NCBI GenBank assembly: GCA_964425005.1 | Contig: CAYRKT010000019.1 | Span: 1-25,416 of the forward strand | Length of the DNA: 25,416 nucleotides | Origin: CAYRKT01 sp964425005 | GTDB taxonomy: Bacteria; Synergistota; Synergistia; CAYRKT01 | Direction of reading: 5' to 3' | Shown: positions 6,188-13,249 of the stretch, one piece after another | Layout of the letters: the number at the start of each line of letters is the position of its first letter | How positions within the stretch are numbered: the first letter of the stretch is position 1 | Program-made: the position numbers and the translations under genes | Notes under the pieces: model-generated | What the model was told of the DNA's origin: nothing | Database searches by the model: none | What the model saw: the letters and a program-made list of their open reading frames with translations, nothing else

Positions 6188-6895
6188 TCAACCCCCAGCC
6201 ATCCTCCTCAGCCTGCCCGCCAGCTTGTCCGCCCTTTTCACCCTTCGGGGCAGCACTTCCCAGAGGGTCCTTCGAGAGCGAATGAAGCGGTAGGTGGCGT
6301 ACACCAGGCCCTTGCCTCCCTTTTCTTCCAGCGCCCTCACCCCCTCCGCGGCCAGGAGGAGGCTCGCGTCCAAGAGGGTGCGGGCCCAAAAGGGAGAGCG
6401 CACCCGCTCGCCTGGCGTGCGCACCGCCAAGAGAAAAAGCCTTTCCCACTCGAGGTCGTCCAGGTCTAGCTCCGACAGGTCCATCTGTTTGGGCAAGGCT
6501 ACAGGCAAGGGCACGGCGGCTCCTAGAGGGCCCGCCGCCAGGTCGCCCACCCTCCACCCGAGACGCTTCCTCTTTCCCTCTCCCTCGACCACAAGGTAGT
6601 GTCGGTCTATGGCCACCACGCGCTCCCCGTGAGGCAGCCTGTGCGCCGCGAGGTGCAGCGCCGCTCTGAAGCTAGCCGTCCTCGCGGACAAGTGGGCCAG
6701 GCGAGTCCCCCTCAGACCCGACTCCCTCTCTCCGAGGGCGCTCAGACCTACGATGGGCCCCACCAGGCTGTCTGCCACCCTTACCAGGGCGCGCGCTCTG
6801 GCCCTGTTCAGGAGACTTACGGCCTCACCGCGGAAGCTCGGTGAGGCCAAGGGGAGGGCCCGCCAACGGGAGACCCAGGTCAGAAACTCCTTCAG
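6188..6895 (-). CDS. Unknown basic protein in the VirB9-like operon
   Basis: About 235 residues, Arg-, Leu- and Ala-rich, with no signal peptide. Middle segments such as AHRLPHGERVVAIDRHYLVV suggest an alpha/beta domain, and the C-terminal 50 residues are strongly basic (RRVKRADKLAGRLRRM), consistent with nucleic-acid contact. No family is recognised. The start is uncertain: upstream of 6895 the frame uses rare codons and mirrors the VirB9-like gene, so the start should be near CTG 6895 (overlapping the VirB9-like TGA) or TTG 6850. An AAGGAG lies just after 6895. The gene sits between the VirB9-like gene and the zinc-ribbon gene, with 1-4 nt junctions, so all three are probably one operon. 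Confidence 0.55.
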   Translation of the reverse strand: MKEFLTWVSRWRALPLASPSFRGEAVSLLNRARARALVRVADSLVGPIVGLSALGERESGLRGTRLAHLSARTASFRAALHLAAHRLPHGERVVAIDRHYLVVEGEGKRKRLGWRVGDLAAGPLGAAVPLPVALPKQMDLSELDLDDLEWERLFLLAVRTPGERVRSPFWARTLLDASLLLAAEGVRALEEKGGKGLVYATYRFIRSRRTLWEVLPRRVKRADKLAGRLRRMAGG

Positions 6896-7704
6896 CGAGC
6901 CGTCCCCCGGAGGACGTAGTAGGTCTTGGGCGAAGCCACCTTCCACTCCCAAGCGATCTCCCCCTTTTCCTCGACCACGATGGCCCCCGAGGCCGCGGCG
7001 CCGGGGGCCAAGGTCTCCGGGTCGTCGCCAAAGGAGGTACGCAGCACCCTGAAGGGGAGGGGCACCGCCCCCGACCGCACGGTCAGGTCCCTCACCCGCA
7101 GGGTGAGCGGCTCCCCTCCCTCGTTGCGCACCTCGTAGCGGATGACCCAGCCGTTGGCGCTCCTCTCTGGAGAGAAGGAGGCCTTCAGCCAAGAGGGCAG
7201 CGAGGCTCCCCCTGCCTGGCCCCCAGGGAGCTGAGCCTCCTTGGGCTCAGCGCCTTCGCCCCTGGGGGCCTCCGTAGGGTTTGCCGCCCCCGCGGAGCCG
7301 CCAGAGCTCCCCTTGGAGCGAAGGACGACCACGTAGCGCCTCGGAGAGTCCATCTTAGGGTCCACGACCACCTTGAAGAGGGCCACGTAACCCCCGACCC
7401 GCACCACGAGATCCGCGCTTCCCGCTTGCTGCAGGGCCTTCAGAAACATCAGGTTGGGGCCGCTCTCCGCCACCCTGATCTGTAGAAGCGCTGGCCTGCT
7501 CGTGCCGATCTCGTCGATCAGGTCGGAGAACTCCACCACGGTGATGTACTTCGGACTCACGTAGATGACCCCTGGCTTCTCCGAGAGGGTGGCCAAGTCG
7601 TACGTGTAGCTGACGGAAGACCCGTAACCTTGCCCCAAGACCGAAGACGCTCCAGGGGCCCCTAAGGCCAGCAAGGCGAGGGCGAGTCTCAAACCCTTCC
7701 TCAT
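6892..7704 (-). CDS. VirB9-like secreted beta-domain protein
   Basis: The 270-aa protein has a signal peptide (residues 1-24) and two beta-rich domains joined by a Gly/Ser/Ala/Pro/Glu-rich linker (about 131-165). The first, residues 45-128, contains YVSPKYITVVEFSDLIDEI, then the strand ADLVVRVGGYVALFKVVV and RRYVVVL. This resembles the N-terminal VirB9/TrbG domain (a P..x.T.I.F..x.I start, later a hydrophobic repeat) that forms the outer ring with VirB10. The second domain (166-270) looks like an Ig-type sandwich (WVIRYEVRNEGGEPLTL) and lacks the usual VirB9 C-terminal signature, so the fit is partial. It heads a three-gene operon and is read from a leaderless promoter that mirrors the one of the RecD2-like gene. 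Confidence 0.5.
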   Translation of the reverse strand: MRKGLRLALALLALGAPGASSVLGQGYGSSVSYTYDLATLSEKPGVIYVSPKYITVVEFSDLIDEIGTSRPALLQIRVAESGPNLMFLKALQQAGSADLVVRVGGYVALFKVVVDPKMDSPRRYVVVLRSKGSSGGSAGAANPTEAPRGEGAEPKEAQLPGGQAGGASLPSWLKASFSPERSANGWVIRYEVRNEGGEPLTLRVRDLTVRSGAVPLPFRVLRTSFGDDPETLAPGAAASGAIVVEEKGEIAWEWKVASPKTYYVLRGTAR

Positions 7705-7712
7705 ACGCCCCC

Positions 7713-7718
7713 ATGATA
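7713..7718 (-). promoter_or_regulatory. -10 box TATCAT of the VirB9-like operon
   Basis: TATCAT on the minus strand is followed by 8 nt and ATG 7704, a leaderless arrangement. It faces away from the RecD2-like promoter only 20 bp off. Confidence 0.6.
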
Positions 7719-7738
7719 CAAGCCAGGGGCGCGCGGAG

Positions 7739-7744
7739 TATCCT
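7739..7744 (+). promoter_or_regulatory. -10 box TATCCT of the RecD2-like gene
   Basis: TATCCT is followed by GAAAACGG (8 nt) and ATG 7753. Together with the TATCAT at 7713-7718 it forms a near-perfect inverted repeat (CATGATAC ... GTATCCTG), so the expected -35 of each promoter falls on the -10 of the other. Confidence 0.6.
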
Positions 7745-7752
7745 GAAAACGG

Positions 7753-9780
7753 ATGGCCCGGGATCCCGAGTACGTCCGCGCGCGGGTTTCGTCCCTCCTA
7801 GAGCGCTACCGCGAGGGCACCCTCGTCACCCTCGACCTCGAGGGAAAGGAAAGCGAGAGGTTCTGGATCCCCACATGGCGTCTGGCAGAGGGGGACTGGG
7901 TCCAGGGGCCGTTCCTCCCCGGTAGGAGGTTCTGGTATCCTCCCAAGCCCGAGCTCGTCAAGGTCTTTCCCAGGGAGGCCGACCCCGTGGCGAGGGAGCT
8001 CGGGCAGGTGGTCTACACCGTGGCTCCCGGCTTCGGCTACCAGCGGTCCCTGAAGCTCGGGAGGGACCCCGATGCCTTCGCCTACCTCCTCGGGGAGAAA
8101 CCCATCGATCCCCTTTTCGCTCCTCCCGAGCGCTACCAGCTGAAGGAAGCTAAGGAACAGCTTCTGTCTTGGCGCTGGTTTTTTGAGGCCTTGCGGGAGC
8201 TCGTGCAGGCGGGCTTCACGCCCCTGGAAGGGCAGAGGATCCTCGACGCCTTGGGGGAGCCCGCTCTGGACCTCGTCAGAAAAAACCCCTTTCTCATGAC
8301 TCAGGTCGAAGGGGTGGACTACACCTCCCTCGTCGCGCGCTTCCGCAGAAGGGATCCCTTGGGCGAGCTTCTCCAGCGCCTCAAGGAGGAGTACGTCGGG
8401 AGCGGCAACACCGCCGTCCCCCTCGCGTCCTTGGCCAAGAGCGAGACGGAGGTTCAAAAGCTTCTCCAAGAGACCTCGGGGCAGGTCAGGTTTGAGAGGG
8501 GCTACCTCGCCCTCTCGCGCTTCGCGGACCTCGAGGAGGAGATCTGTGAGAACGTCCGCGAAGCCTCTTCCCTGCCAGAGATTCCTCCACCCGAGGGCCT
8601 CGGAGAGGACCAGGCTCCGGTCGTGGGCCTAATCCGGCACAGGATCGGCGTCCTCACGGGCGGCCCCGGCACGGGAAAGACCTACACCCTCTCCAGACTG
8701 GTCCAGGCGCTGATGCGCCAGAAGGTCCCGGTCACCCTGGTCGCCCCCACGGGCAAGGCGGCCCAGCGCATGGCCCAGCTCGCTGGAATAGAGGCCCGGA
8801 CGGTCCACAGCTTCCTGAGGACCAGGCCCCACGAGGTGTTTCGCACCTCCAGCGTCAGGTTCCCCGTGGGGCTCGTCGTTCTGGACGAAGCCTCCATGCT
8901 GGACCTCGAGACCATGGTCCTCGTGCTGAGGTCCTTGCCTGAGGGAGCCTCCCTCCTTCTCGTTGGGGATGTCGACCAGCTCCCTCCCGTCCAGCCCGGA
9001 CAGCCCTTCGCGGACCTCCTCAACCTGGCCCCCTCCCTGCGGCTGAAGTCGGTGAGGCGGCAGGCCGACCCGCGCTCGGCCCTCTTGAGGGCGGCGAGAG
9101 CTTCCCTCGAGGGGATCCCTTGGCGCGAGGTCCTCAAGGGACAACCAGAGGACTTCCTCTACCGGAGGGTTCGGGAACCCGACGAGGTTCACGCCCTGCT
9201 CCGCTTTCTCGTCTCGTACTACCTGGACCGCGGCTTCGGTCCGGAGGATGTCCAGGTCCTCACTCCCGTGCACGAAGGCCCGTTCGGGACCAAAGCCTTG
9301 AACGGGGTTCTCAGGGAGGTCTTCCGCCAAGCCCGAGAAGCTTCCTCCTCGCGCTACGTCGAGCTCGGAGACGGCCACATCGCCCGGGTGGGAGAGAAGA
9401 TCATCTTCGGAGAGAACCGCTTCGACTACGGAGTGGCGAACGGAACTACGGGCATCGTGGAGGCCATCGACGACTCCGAGTTCACCATCAGGGTGGGGGA
9501 GAGCTACCTCGTCCTTCCCCGCTCCCTGGCGGCCCAGGCCACCCTCGCTTACGCCATCACCGTTCACCGCTCCCAGGGGTCCGAGTGGAGGGCGGTGATC
9601 CTCGTCCTTCCCGAGAGCCCGCTCACCACCAGAAAACTGGTCTACACAGGGATCACCCGCGCCAAGGAGCAGGTCGTCGTTCTCTCCACCCTGGACCTCG
9701 AGGAAGTCCCACTCCCCAAGGACCGCGAACGGACCACCTGGCTCAACAGGGTCCTGAGCCCTAGGGCTTCTGGTCGGTAA
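7753..9780 (+). CDS. recD2: RecD2-like superfamily 1B DNA helicase
   Basis: The 675-aa protein carries all main SF1 helicase motifs: motif I LTGGPGTGKTYTL (about 300-312), motif II VVLDEASML (about 376-384), motif III LLLVGDVDQLPPV, the UvrD-type C-terminal lobe with motif V/VI AYAITVHRSQGSEW (about 600-612), and a final VYTGITRAKEQVVV. The first 290 residues contain a divergent N-terminal region in place of the OB and helix-hairpin-helix parts of chromosomal RecD2, so this is probably an element-specific paralogue rather than the housekeeping copy. RecD2/TraA-type helicases unwind 5'-3'. The gene opens the plus-strand cluster and is followed by a prim-pol, so a replication or strand-processing role is likely. 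No relaxase domain is present. Confidence 0.85.
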   Translation: MARDPEYVRARVSSLLERYREGTLVTLDLEGKESERFWIPTWRLAEGDWVQGPFLPGRRFWYPPKPELVKVFPREADPVARELGQVVYTVAPGFGYQRSLKLGRDPDAFAYLLGEKPIDPLFAPPERYQLKEAKEQLLSWRWFFEALRELVQAGFTPLEGQRILDALGEPALDLVRKNPFLMTQVEGVDYTSLVARFRRRDPLGELLQRLKEEYVGSGNTAVPLASLAKSETEVQKLLQETSGQVRFERGYLALSRFADLEEEICENVREASSLPEIPPPEGLGEDQAPVVGLIRHRIGVLTGGPGTGKTYTLSRLVQALMRQKVPVTLVAPTGKAAQRMAQLAGIEARTVHSFLRTRPHEVFRTSSVRFPVGLVVLDEASMLDLETMVLVLRSLPEGASLLLVGDVDQLPPVQPGQPFADLLNLAPSLRLKSVRRQADPRSALLRAARASLEGIPWREVLKGQPEDFLYRRVREPDEVHALLRFLVSYYLDRGFGPEDVQVLTPVHEGPFGTKALNGVLREVFRQAREASSSRYVELGDGHIARVGEKIIFGENRFDYGVANGTTGIVEAIDDSEFTIRVGESYLVLPRSLAAQATLAYAITVHRSQGSEWRAVILVLPESPLTTRKLVYTGITRAKEQVVVLSTLDLEEVPLPKDRERTTWLNRVLSPRASGR

Positions 9781-9783
9781 AAT
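9778..9783 (+). promoter_or_regulatory. -10 box TAAAAT overlapping the helicase stop codon
   Basis: The TAA stop of the helicase gene (9778-9780) is the first half of TAAAAT, which is followed by 8 nt and the ATG of the prim-pol gene at 9792. This would give the prim-pol an additional leaderless transcript. Confidence 0.5.
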
Positions 9784-9791
9784 GACCCAGG

Positions 9792-10664
9792 ATGCGCGGG
9801 GCGGGCGAGTGGGCTCTCCACTATGCGGGGATGGGCTACCGCGTCCTCCCGATCGTCCCTCGAGGGAAGCTCCCGATCGTGGACAGGTCTTTGGGGTTCA
9901 CCCGCGGTAAGGACGATGCCACCTCAGACCCGGAGAAGCTGGCCCGGGCCTTCGCGGCACATCCGGAGGCCAACGTGGCCGTCCTTCCTCCGGAGGATGT
10001 CGTCGTGTTGGACCTCGACTCGCCAGAAGCCCTGACCGCCCTCCTCTTCTTCGGGAAGGCCTTCCTCGAGGCTCCCAAGGCGAGGACGGGCAGCGGTGGG
10101 GCCCACGTCTGGCTGCGCTGGCCCGAGGGGTGGCCAAAGCCTAGGGTCCGGGCCAAGGCCCTCCCTTCTCTCGCCCTCGACCTCAGGGGCTTCGGGAAAA
10201 GCTACGTGGTGGCTCCTCCCTCCCTGCACCCCTCTGGGGGGCAGTACGCCTGGATCGCTCCGCTCACGCTCCCCAAGGACCTCCCCACTATCCCGGAGCT
10301 CCTGGCGGAGCGGCTCCTCGAGGGGGAGCGGCCCAAGGCGGTCTCCCTTCACTCTCCTCAAACCGCTCCCTCTTCCCTCGAGGGGAGAGGAGGCGGTAGA
10401 GAGAGGGCCTACGCCCTAGCCGAGCTCAGAGGGCGTTGCGAGGAGATGGCCTCCACGCCTCAGGGAAGGCGGCACGATGAGCTCGTCCGCCACGCCGTCG
10501 CCCTCTGGGGCTGGGTGCGCAAGGGGGTCCTCAAGGAGAGCGAGGTCTTTTCAAGCCTCTTCCAGGCAGCCCTTCAGAGCGGGCTCGGCGAAAAGGAGAT
10601 AGAGGGGGTCCTCCGTTGGGTCAGGAACACTTCTCCAGACCGGACCCTTCCTGAAAGGAGGTGA
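9792..10664 (+). CDS. Prim-pol family DNA primase/polymerase
   Basis: Residues 1-165 of this 290-aa protein form an archaeo-eukaryotic-type primase fold, as in the bifunctional prim-pol domain. It has the entry segment HYAGMGYRVLPIVPRGKLP, the metal-binding pair D74-x-D76 in VVLDLD, H105 in SGGAHVWLRW, and D130 in LALDLRGFG followed by SYVVAPPSLHPSG. All catalytic residues appear present. Residues 215-285 form a helical C-terminal domain (RRHDELVRHAVALWGW), like PriCT modules. The usual fused D5/RepA-type helicase is missing; the separate RecD2-like helicase just upstream could fill that part. Such proteins prime or copy DNA on plasmids and integrated elements. The following gene starts 6 nt after its stop. 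Confidence 0.85.
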   Translation: MRGAGEWALHYAGMGYRVLPIVPRGKLPIVDRSLGFTRGKDDATSDPEKLARAFAAHPEANVAVLPPEDVVVLDLDSPEALTALLFFGKAFLEAPKARTGSGGAHVWLRWPEGWPKPRVRAKALPSLALDLRGFGKSYVVAPPSLHPSGGQYAWIAPLTLPKDLPTIPELLAERLLEGERPKAVSLHSPQTAPSSLEGRGGGRERAYALAELRGRCEEMASTPQGRRHDELVRHAVALWGWVRKGVLKESEVFSSLFQAALQSGLGEKEIEGVLRWVRNTSPDRTLPERR

Positions 10665-10669
10665 GCGCT

Positions 10670-11143
10670 TTGAAAGGAGTCCTCTTCCTCTTCGCCTTCC
10701 TCTTCTCCCTCGAGGGGCTGGCGCAAGGGGGGTGGGAGGCCCTCGAGCGCTGGCTGTGGCAAGCGGCTCGGGCGACGAGCTCCATACCCTACGTCTACGG
10801 CGGCGAGGACCCGAGGAGGGGGATGGACTGCTCCGCCTACGTCCGCTGGGTCTACCAGCACCTCGGCGTCAACCTCCCGAGGACGAGCAGGGAACAGTTT
10901 TACGCGAGCGTCCCCATCCGGGAGTACGTGCCAGGAGCCCTGCTCTTCTTCTCCGAAAGCGGGCGCGAGATCGACCACGTGGCCATCTACATCGGGCGGG
11001 GATACATGCTCCACGCCTCCGCTTCCCGCGGTGGCGTTGGGGTCGACCCCGTGAGCCGCTACGCCAAGATCCTGGTAGCCATCGCTCTGCCGAAAGCCTT
11101 TTACAGGGGGTCCCCTCCTCCCCTCTCATCCAGGGGGCCGTAA
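10670..11143 (+). CDS. Secreted NlpC/P60-family cysteine peptidase
   Basis: I chose TTG 10670 as start because AAGGAGGT lies 6 nt before it, inside the end of the prim-pol gene; GTG 10661 would only add three residues. The 157-aa product has a signal peptide (1-18, ending GLAQ) and a full NlpC/P60 domain: Cys54 in GMDCSAYVRWVY, His103 in IDHVAIYIG and His115 in YMLHASAS are the catalytic set. IPYVYGGEDP just before the Cys is also typical. The family cuts peptide stems of peptidoglycan. With the transglycosylase at 457-909 the element carries two different wall-opening enzymes, one per cluster; Gram-positive conjugation systems often fuse these two activities, here they are apart. Confidence 0.88.
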   Translation: MKGVLFLFAFLFSLEGLAQGGWEALERWLWQAARATSSIPYVYGGEDPRRGMDCSAYVRWVYQHLGVNLPRTSREQFYASVPIREYVPGALLFFSESGREIDHVAIYIGRGYMLHASASRGGVGVDPVSRYAKILVAIALPKAFYRGSPPPLSSRGP

Positions 11144-11146
11144 CAT
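11141..11146 (+). promoter_or_regulatory. -10 box TAACAT overlapping the NlpC/P60 stop codon
   Basis: TAACAT begins with the TAA stop of the peptidase gene and is followed by GGTCTC (6 nt) and ATG 11153. It has the same layout as the box at 9778-9783. Confidence 0.45.
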
Positions 11147-11152
11147 GGTCTC

Positions 11153-11449
11153 ATGAACGGTCAGATCCAGCGCCTCTTAGGTGTCGGTTTTCTGGCTTTA
11201 GGCTTCGGCCTCCTCGCGTGGGGCTTCTCCTCCAGCTCCGACGCGCTCGCAGAGGCCGTTGGTCGGGGCTTCTCCGCCTTCCTGGACGGCTCGCTAGGGT
11301 TCCTCCTTCTCGCCCCCCTCGTCTTGGTGGGCGGAGTGGTCAGCCTCGCCCAGTCGGGGCGCGAAGCGGGAGAGGCTGCCCCCGCCGCGGCCCTTCTGGT
11401 GGGAGCGTCTGGTCTCCTGGGCCAGAAGTTGGCCGAGGAGCGCCCGTGA
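11153..11449 (+). CDS. Small membrane protein (98 aa)
   Basis: The protein has two clear hydrophobic segments (about residues 8-25 and 47-66) and a weaker third one near 78-92, separated by short Ser/Asp/Glu-rich loops. It contains no cysteine and no recognised motif. The short polar start (MNGQIQRL) places the first helix as a likely membrane anchor rather than a cleaved signal. Its own possible leaderless promoter precedes it, and the next gene starts 13 nt after its stop, so it belongs to the plus-strand cluster. The size and topology would fit a small T4SS accessory or an entry-exclusion protein, but neither is supported by sequence. Confidence 0.65.
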   Translation: MNGQIQRLLGVGFLALGFGLLAWGFSSSSDALAEAVGRGFSAFLDGSLGFLLLAPLVLVGGVVSLAQSGREAGEAAPAAALLVGASGLLGQKLAEERP

Positions 11450-11455
11450 TAGACT
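11450..11455 (+). promoter_or_regulatory. -10 box TAGACT, leaderless promoter
   Basis: TAGACT follows directly after the TGA of the small membrane protein gene and is followed by 7 nt and ATG 11463. Confidence 0.4.
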
Positions 11456-11462
11456 TTTAGGC

Positions 11463-12083
11463 ATGAGAAAGCTATTTTTCTTCGGAGCAACCCTCCTGCT
11501 TGCGGCTTCTCCGGCCCCTGCGGTCTCCAGCTTGGGCGAGCTCTACTCCTTCTTGCGGCCCATCTTGTGTGCGGCGAGGAACAAGGTGACCAACTGCGAC
11601 CTCCCTAAGGACCTCGTCGTTCCAGCTCCTTGGGACATCGTGAGGGCCAACCTCGAGAACGCCAAGGCGGTCTACATCGTAGGCGTGCCCGAGGACGCCG
11701 AACGGATCAAGTCCATCCTGGCCCGGCGGTACCGCGTTGGTCCAGCGGGCAAGGGCACCTGGCTCGCGATCCGCAAGGACGCGGAGAAGCTTCGGGAGTG
11801 GCTCAAGGATCTCAAGAACTCCGCAGGCAAGGACTTCAGGCCCCCGTTCGAGATCGAGATCGTCCCCGTGGAGGAGGCCGACATCATCGGCACCGTGGCC
11901 CGCATACCCTTCGTGCTCACCGACAACAAGACCTTCTTCCCTCTCGTTGGGGCCCTGTGGGCCGAACCCACCTCCTCTGGCGGAATCGCGGAGACGGTCC
12001 TTCAGGTCCTCAGGTCCGGGGTGAGCTACTTGGCGGCCCAGGCGTCCCTGAGGGCCAAGGTGGAGAGCGAGGAAAGTCCATGA
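11463..12083 (+). CDS. Secreted protein, possibly a degenerate PLD-like domain (1 of 3 in tandem)
   Basis: The 206-aa product has a signal peptide (MRKLFFFGATLLLAASPAPA). The mature part runs LENAKAVYIVGVPEDAERIKSI, a long charged helix pair, then EIEIVPVEEADIIGTVARIPFVLTD and FFPLVGALW. The alternation (strand, helix, strand, then a strand where H-x-K-x4-D would sit) resembles a PLD-type half. The HKD His and Lys are absent, though an Asp remains in VLTD. Two cysteines (CAARNKVTNC) near the N-terminus may be disulphide linked. It is followed with a 4-nt ATGA overlap by a second secreted protein of similar layout. Export into the periplasm is well supported; the PLD relationship is my reading of the pattern and is tentative. 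Confidence 0.5.
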   Translation: MRKLFFFGATLLLAASPAPAVSSLGELYSFLRPILCAARNKVTNCDLPKDLVVPAPWDIVRANLENAKAVYIVGVPEDAERIKSILARRYRVGPAGKGTWLAIRKDAEKLREWLKDLKNSAGKDFRPPFEIEIVPVEEADIIGTVARIPFVLTDNKTFFPLVGALWAEPTSSGGIAETVLQVLRSGVSYLAAQASLRAKVESEESP

Positions 12084-12514
12084 GGGCTTACGTCTTCCTA
12101 GCCTTTCTCTTCCTTCCGTCGCTGGCCCAGAGCTTGGGGAGCGTGCCCAACCCCGCGGCGGTCTACCCCCTCTCCGGTCCCGTCTACGTCCTCGCTCGTC
12201 CGGGAACCAGCTTTCCTCCTGAGATCAAGGCCCTCATCGCCCGGGCGGGCGAAGTGAGGATCCTCCTCGACGCCAGGGCGGGGCAGTGGAACAGCTCCTC
12301 TTTGCGGAACCTCCGGAACGCTCTGGGACTGCCCAAGGAGACCAAGGTCGCGTACAGACTTTACCCTGGCTACCCCCCCATCGTGCCCCTTGTCTTGGGC
12401 CCTAACTGGCTCTTTGTGCCCCCGGGTTACTTCACGGACCTAATCCCCGAGGTCGGGGCCTACTGGAAGGTGGTGACCGATGCGTGGGAAAAAAGTCGTC
12501 CTGTTCCTTACTAG
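12080..12514 (+). CDS. Secreted protein, possibly a degenerate PLD-like domain (2 of 3)
   Basis: The start is ATG 12080, overlapping the upstream TGA (ATGA) and preceded by GAGGAAAG. The 144-aa product has a signal peptide (MRAYVFLAFLFLPSLAQS). The mature domain shows SGPVYVLARPGTSF, the helix PEIKALIARAG, the strand EVRILLDARAG, and YPPIVPLVLGPNWLFVPPGY where the HKD strand of a PLD domain would be expected; no His or Lys is found there. It is short for a PLD fold, so a half-domain or an unrelated alpha/beta fold is possible. The next gene begins inside it (35-nt overlap), an unusually long overlap for this window, suggesting tight coupling. Confidence 0.5.
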   Translation: MRAYVFLAFLFLPSLAQSLGSVPNPAAVYPLSGPVYVLARPGTSFPPEIKALIARAGEVRILLDARAGQWNSSSLRNLRNALGLPKETKVAYRLYPGYPPIVPLVLGPNWLFVPPGYFTDLIPEVGAYWKVVTDAWEKSRPVPY

Positions 12515-12953
12515 TCTCCTTCTCTTCGGCCTCGCGCAGACTCCGCCCTCTAGACGCTACGAGGCCTCTTTGCAGACCTTTTTGGCCGCGCTCGCCAGCG
12601 GCGCCGACCTCGAGGGGATCGTCCTCGCCAGCCTCCCCCCTAAAGACCCCGCTTGGCCAACCCTGATCCAGGCGGCGGGCTCGGGGAACACGGGTCTGGT
12701 CGTCCTGGCCACCGTTTGCCCGGAAGTTTCCGTCGGAGGCAAGCAGGTGTACCGCCTGGGAGGAAAGACCTCGGGGACCTTCGGGCTCCTGCGTGTCAAG
12801 ACCACCACCTTTTTCCTCTCCGAAAAGGGGAGGGGGGTCTTCGAGGTCCTCGAAGTGAGCGACCCCCAGGCCGCCTTCTACGGGCTCCTCCGCCGCCAAG
12901 CGGGCCTCGATCAGCTCCACCGCGCCGCCCCTAACCTCCCGAGGTGCCCATGA
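12480..12953 (+). CDS. Secreted protein, possibly a degenerate PLD-like domain (3 of 3)
   Basis: The 157-aa product starts with a basic signal peptide (MRGKKVVLFLTSLLLFGLAQ). The mature domain has LEGIVLASLPPKDPAW, then TGLVVLATVCPEV, and later TFGLLRVKTTTFFLSEKGRG. In this last strand R-V-K takes the place of the H-x-K of PLD enzymes, so the Lys may be kept while the His is lost. The C-terminus (AAFYGLLRRQAGLDQL) is helical. Two cysteines are present, in TVCPEV and near the C-terminal end. The three tandem genes and the one at 2417-2890 share size, export signal and general order, which supports a family, but pairwise identity looks low by eye. Confidence 0.5.
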   Translation: MRGKKVVLFLTSLLLFGLAQTPPSRRYEASLQTFLAALASGADLEGIVLASLPPKDPAWPTLIQAAGSGNTGLVVLATVCPEVSVGGKQVYRLGGKTSGTFGLLRVKTTTFFLSEKGRGVFEVLEVSDPQAAFYGLLRRQAGLDQLHRAAPNLPRCP

Positions 12954-13246
12954 CCCTGGCCGAAGCCTTAAAGGCTGTGGGCGGATTCGGCGGGGGCGGG
13001 TCGGTCTACTTCAAGTACGCTGGGGTTCCCTACCGCCTCGTGGTGAGGGACGGATACTTCCGCCTGGTCCTCGTGGAGCTGGGGGAAGGCGAGCCCCTTC
13101 CCCCGGATCGGGCGCTGGAGCTCCTCAAGGAGATCGCTCCTCGGGCCGACACCATAGAGGCCTTCCCCAGTCCCGTGGAGGTCGCCCTTCGCCCCCCCGC
13201 TTTCATCTTCCTCGCCAACCCTCAGAAGCTCGGGTTCAGCCCTTAG
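12950..13246 (+). CDS. Small cytoplasmic protein of unknown function (98 aa)
   Basis: The start is ATG 12950, overlapping the previous stop (ATGA) with GAGGTG upstream; an in-frame GTG at 12944 is an alternative. The protein has no signal peptide or membrane helix. It runs LAEALKAVGGFGGGGSVYFKYAGVPYRLVVRDGY in two segments, suggesting a small beta-sheet, then a helix LELLKEIAPRAD and a Pro-rich end. There are no cysteines and no recognised domain. Its place, between the secreted trio and a membrane protein with a winged helix, gives no firm hint. I see it as a conserved-looking hypothetical gene because of the coupled start and consistent codon use. Confidence 0.6.
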   Translation: MTLAEALKAVGGFGGGGSVYFKYAGVPYRLVVRDGYFRLVLVELGEGEPLPPDRALELLKEIAPRADTIEAFPSPVEVALRPPAFIFLANPQKLGFSP

Positions 13247-13249
13247 CCG

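Noticed and set aside
6896..7192. Upstream extension of the 6188-6895 gene to ATG 7192 or GTG 6946
   Set aside because: This part mirrors the VirB9-like gene, uses rare codons such as CTA and has no ribosome binding site at either start.
9085..10755. Frequent CTCGAG hexamers, considered as a DNA uptake or recognition signal
   Set aside because: They fall mostly on Leu-Glu codons (CTC GAG) in coding DNA, so codon preference explains them without a signal.
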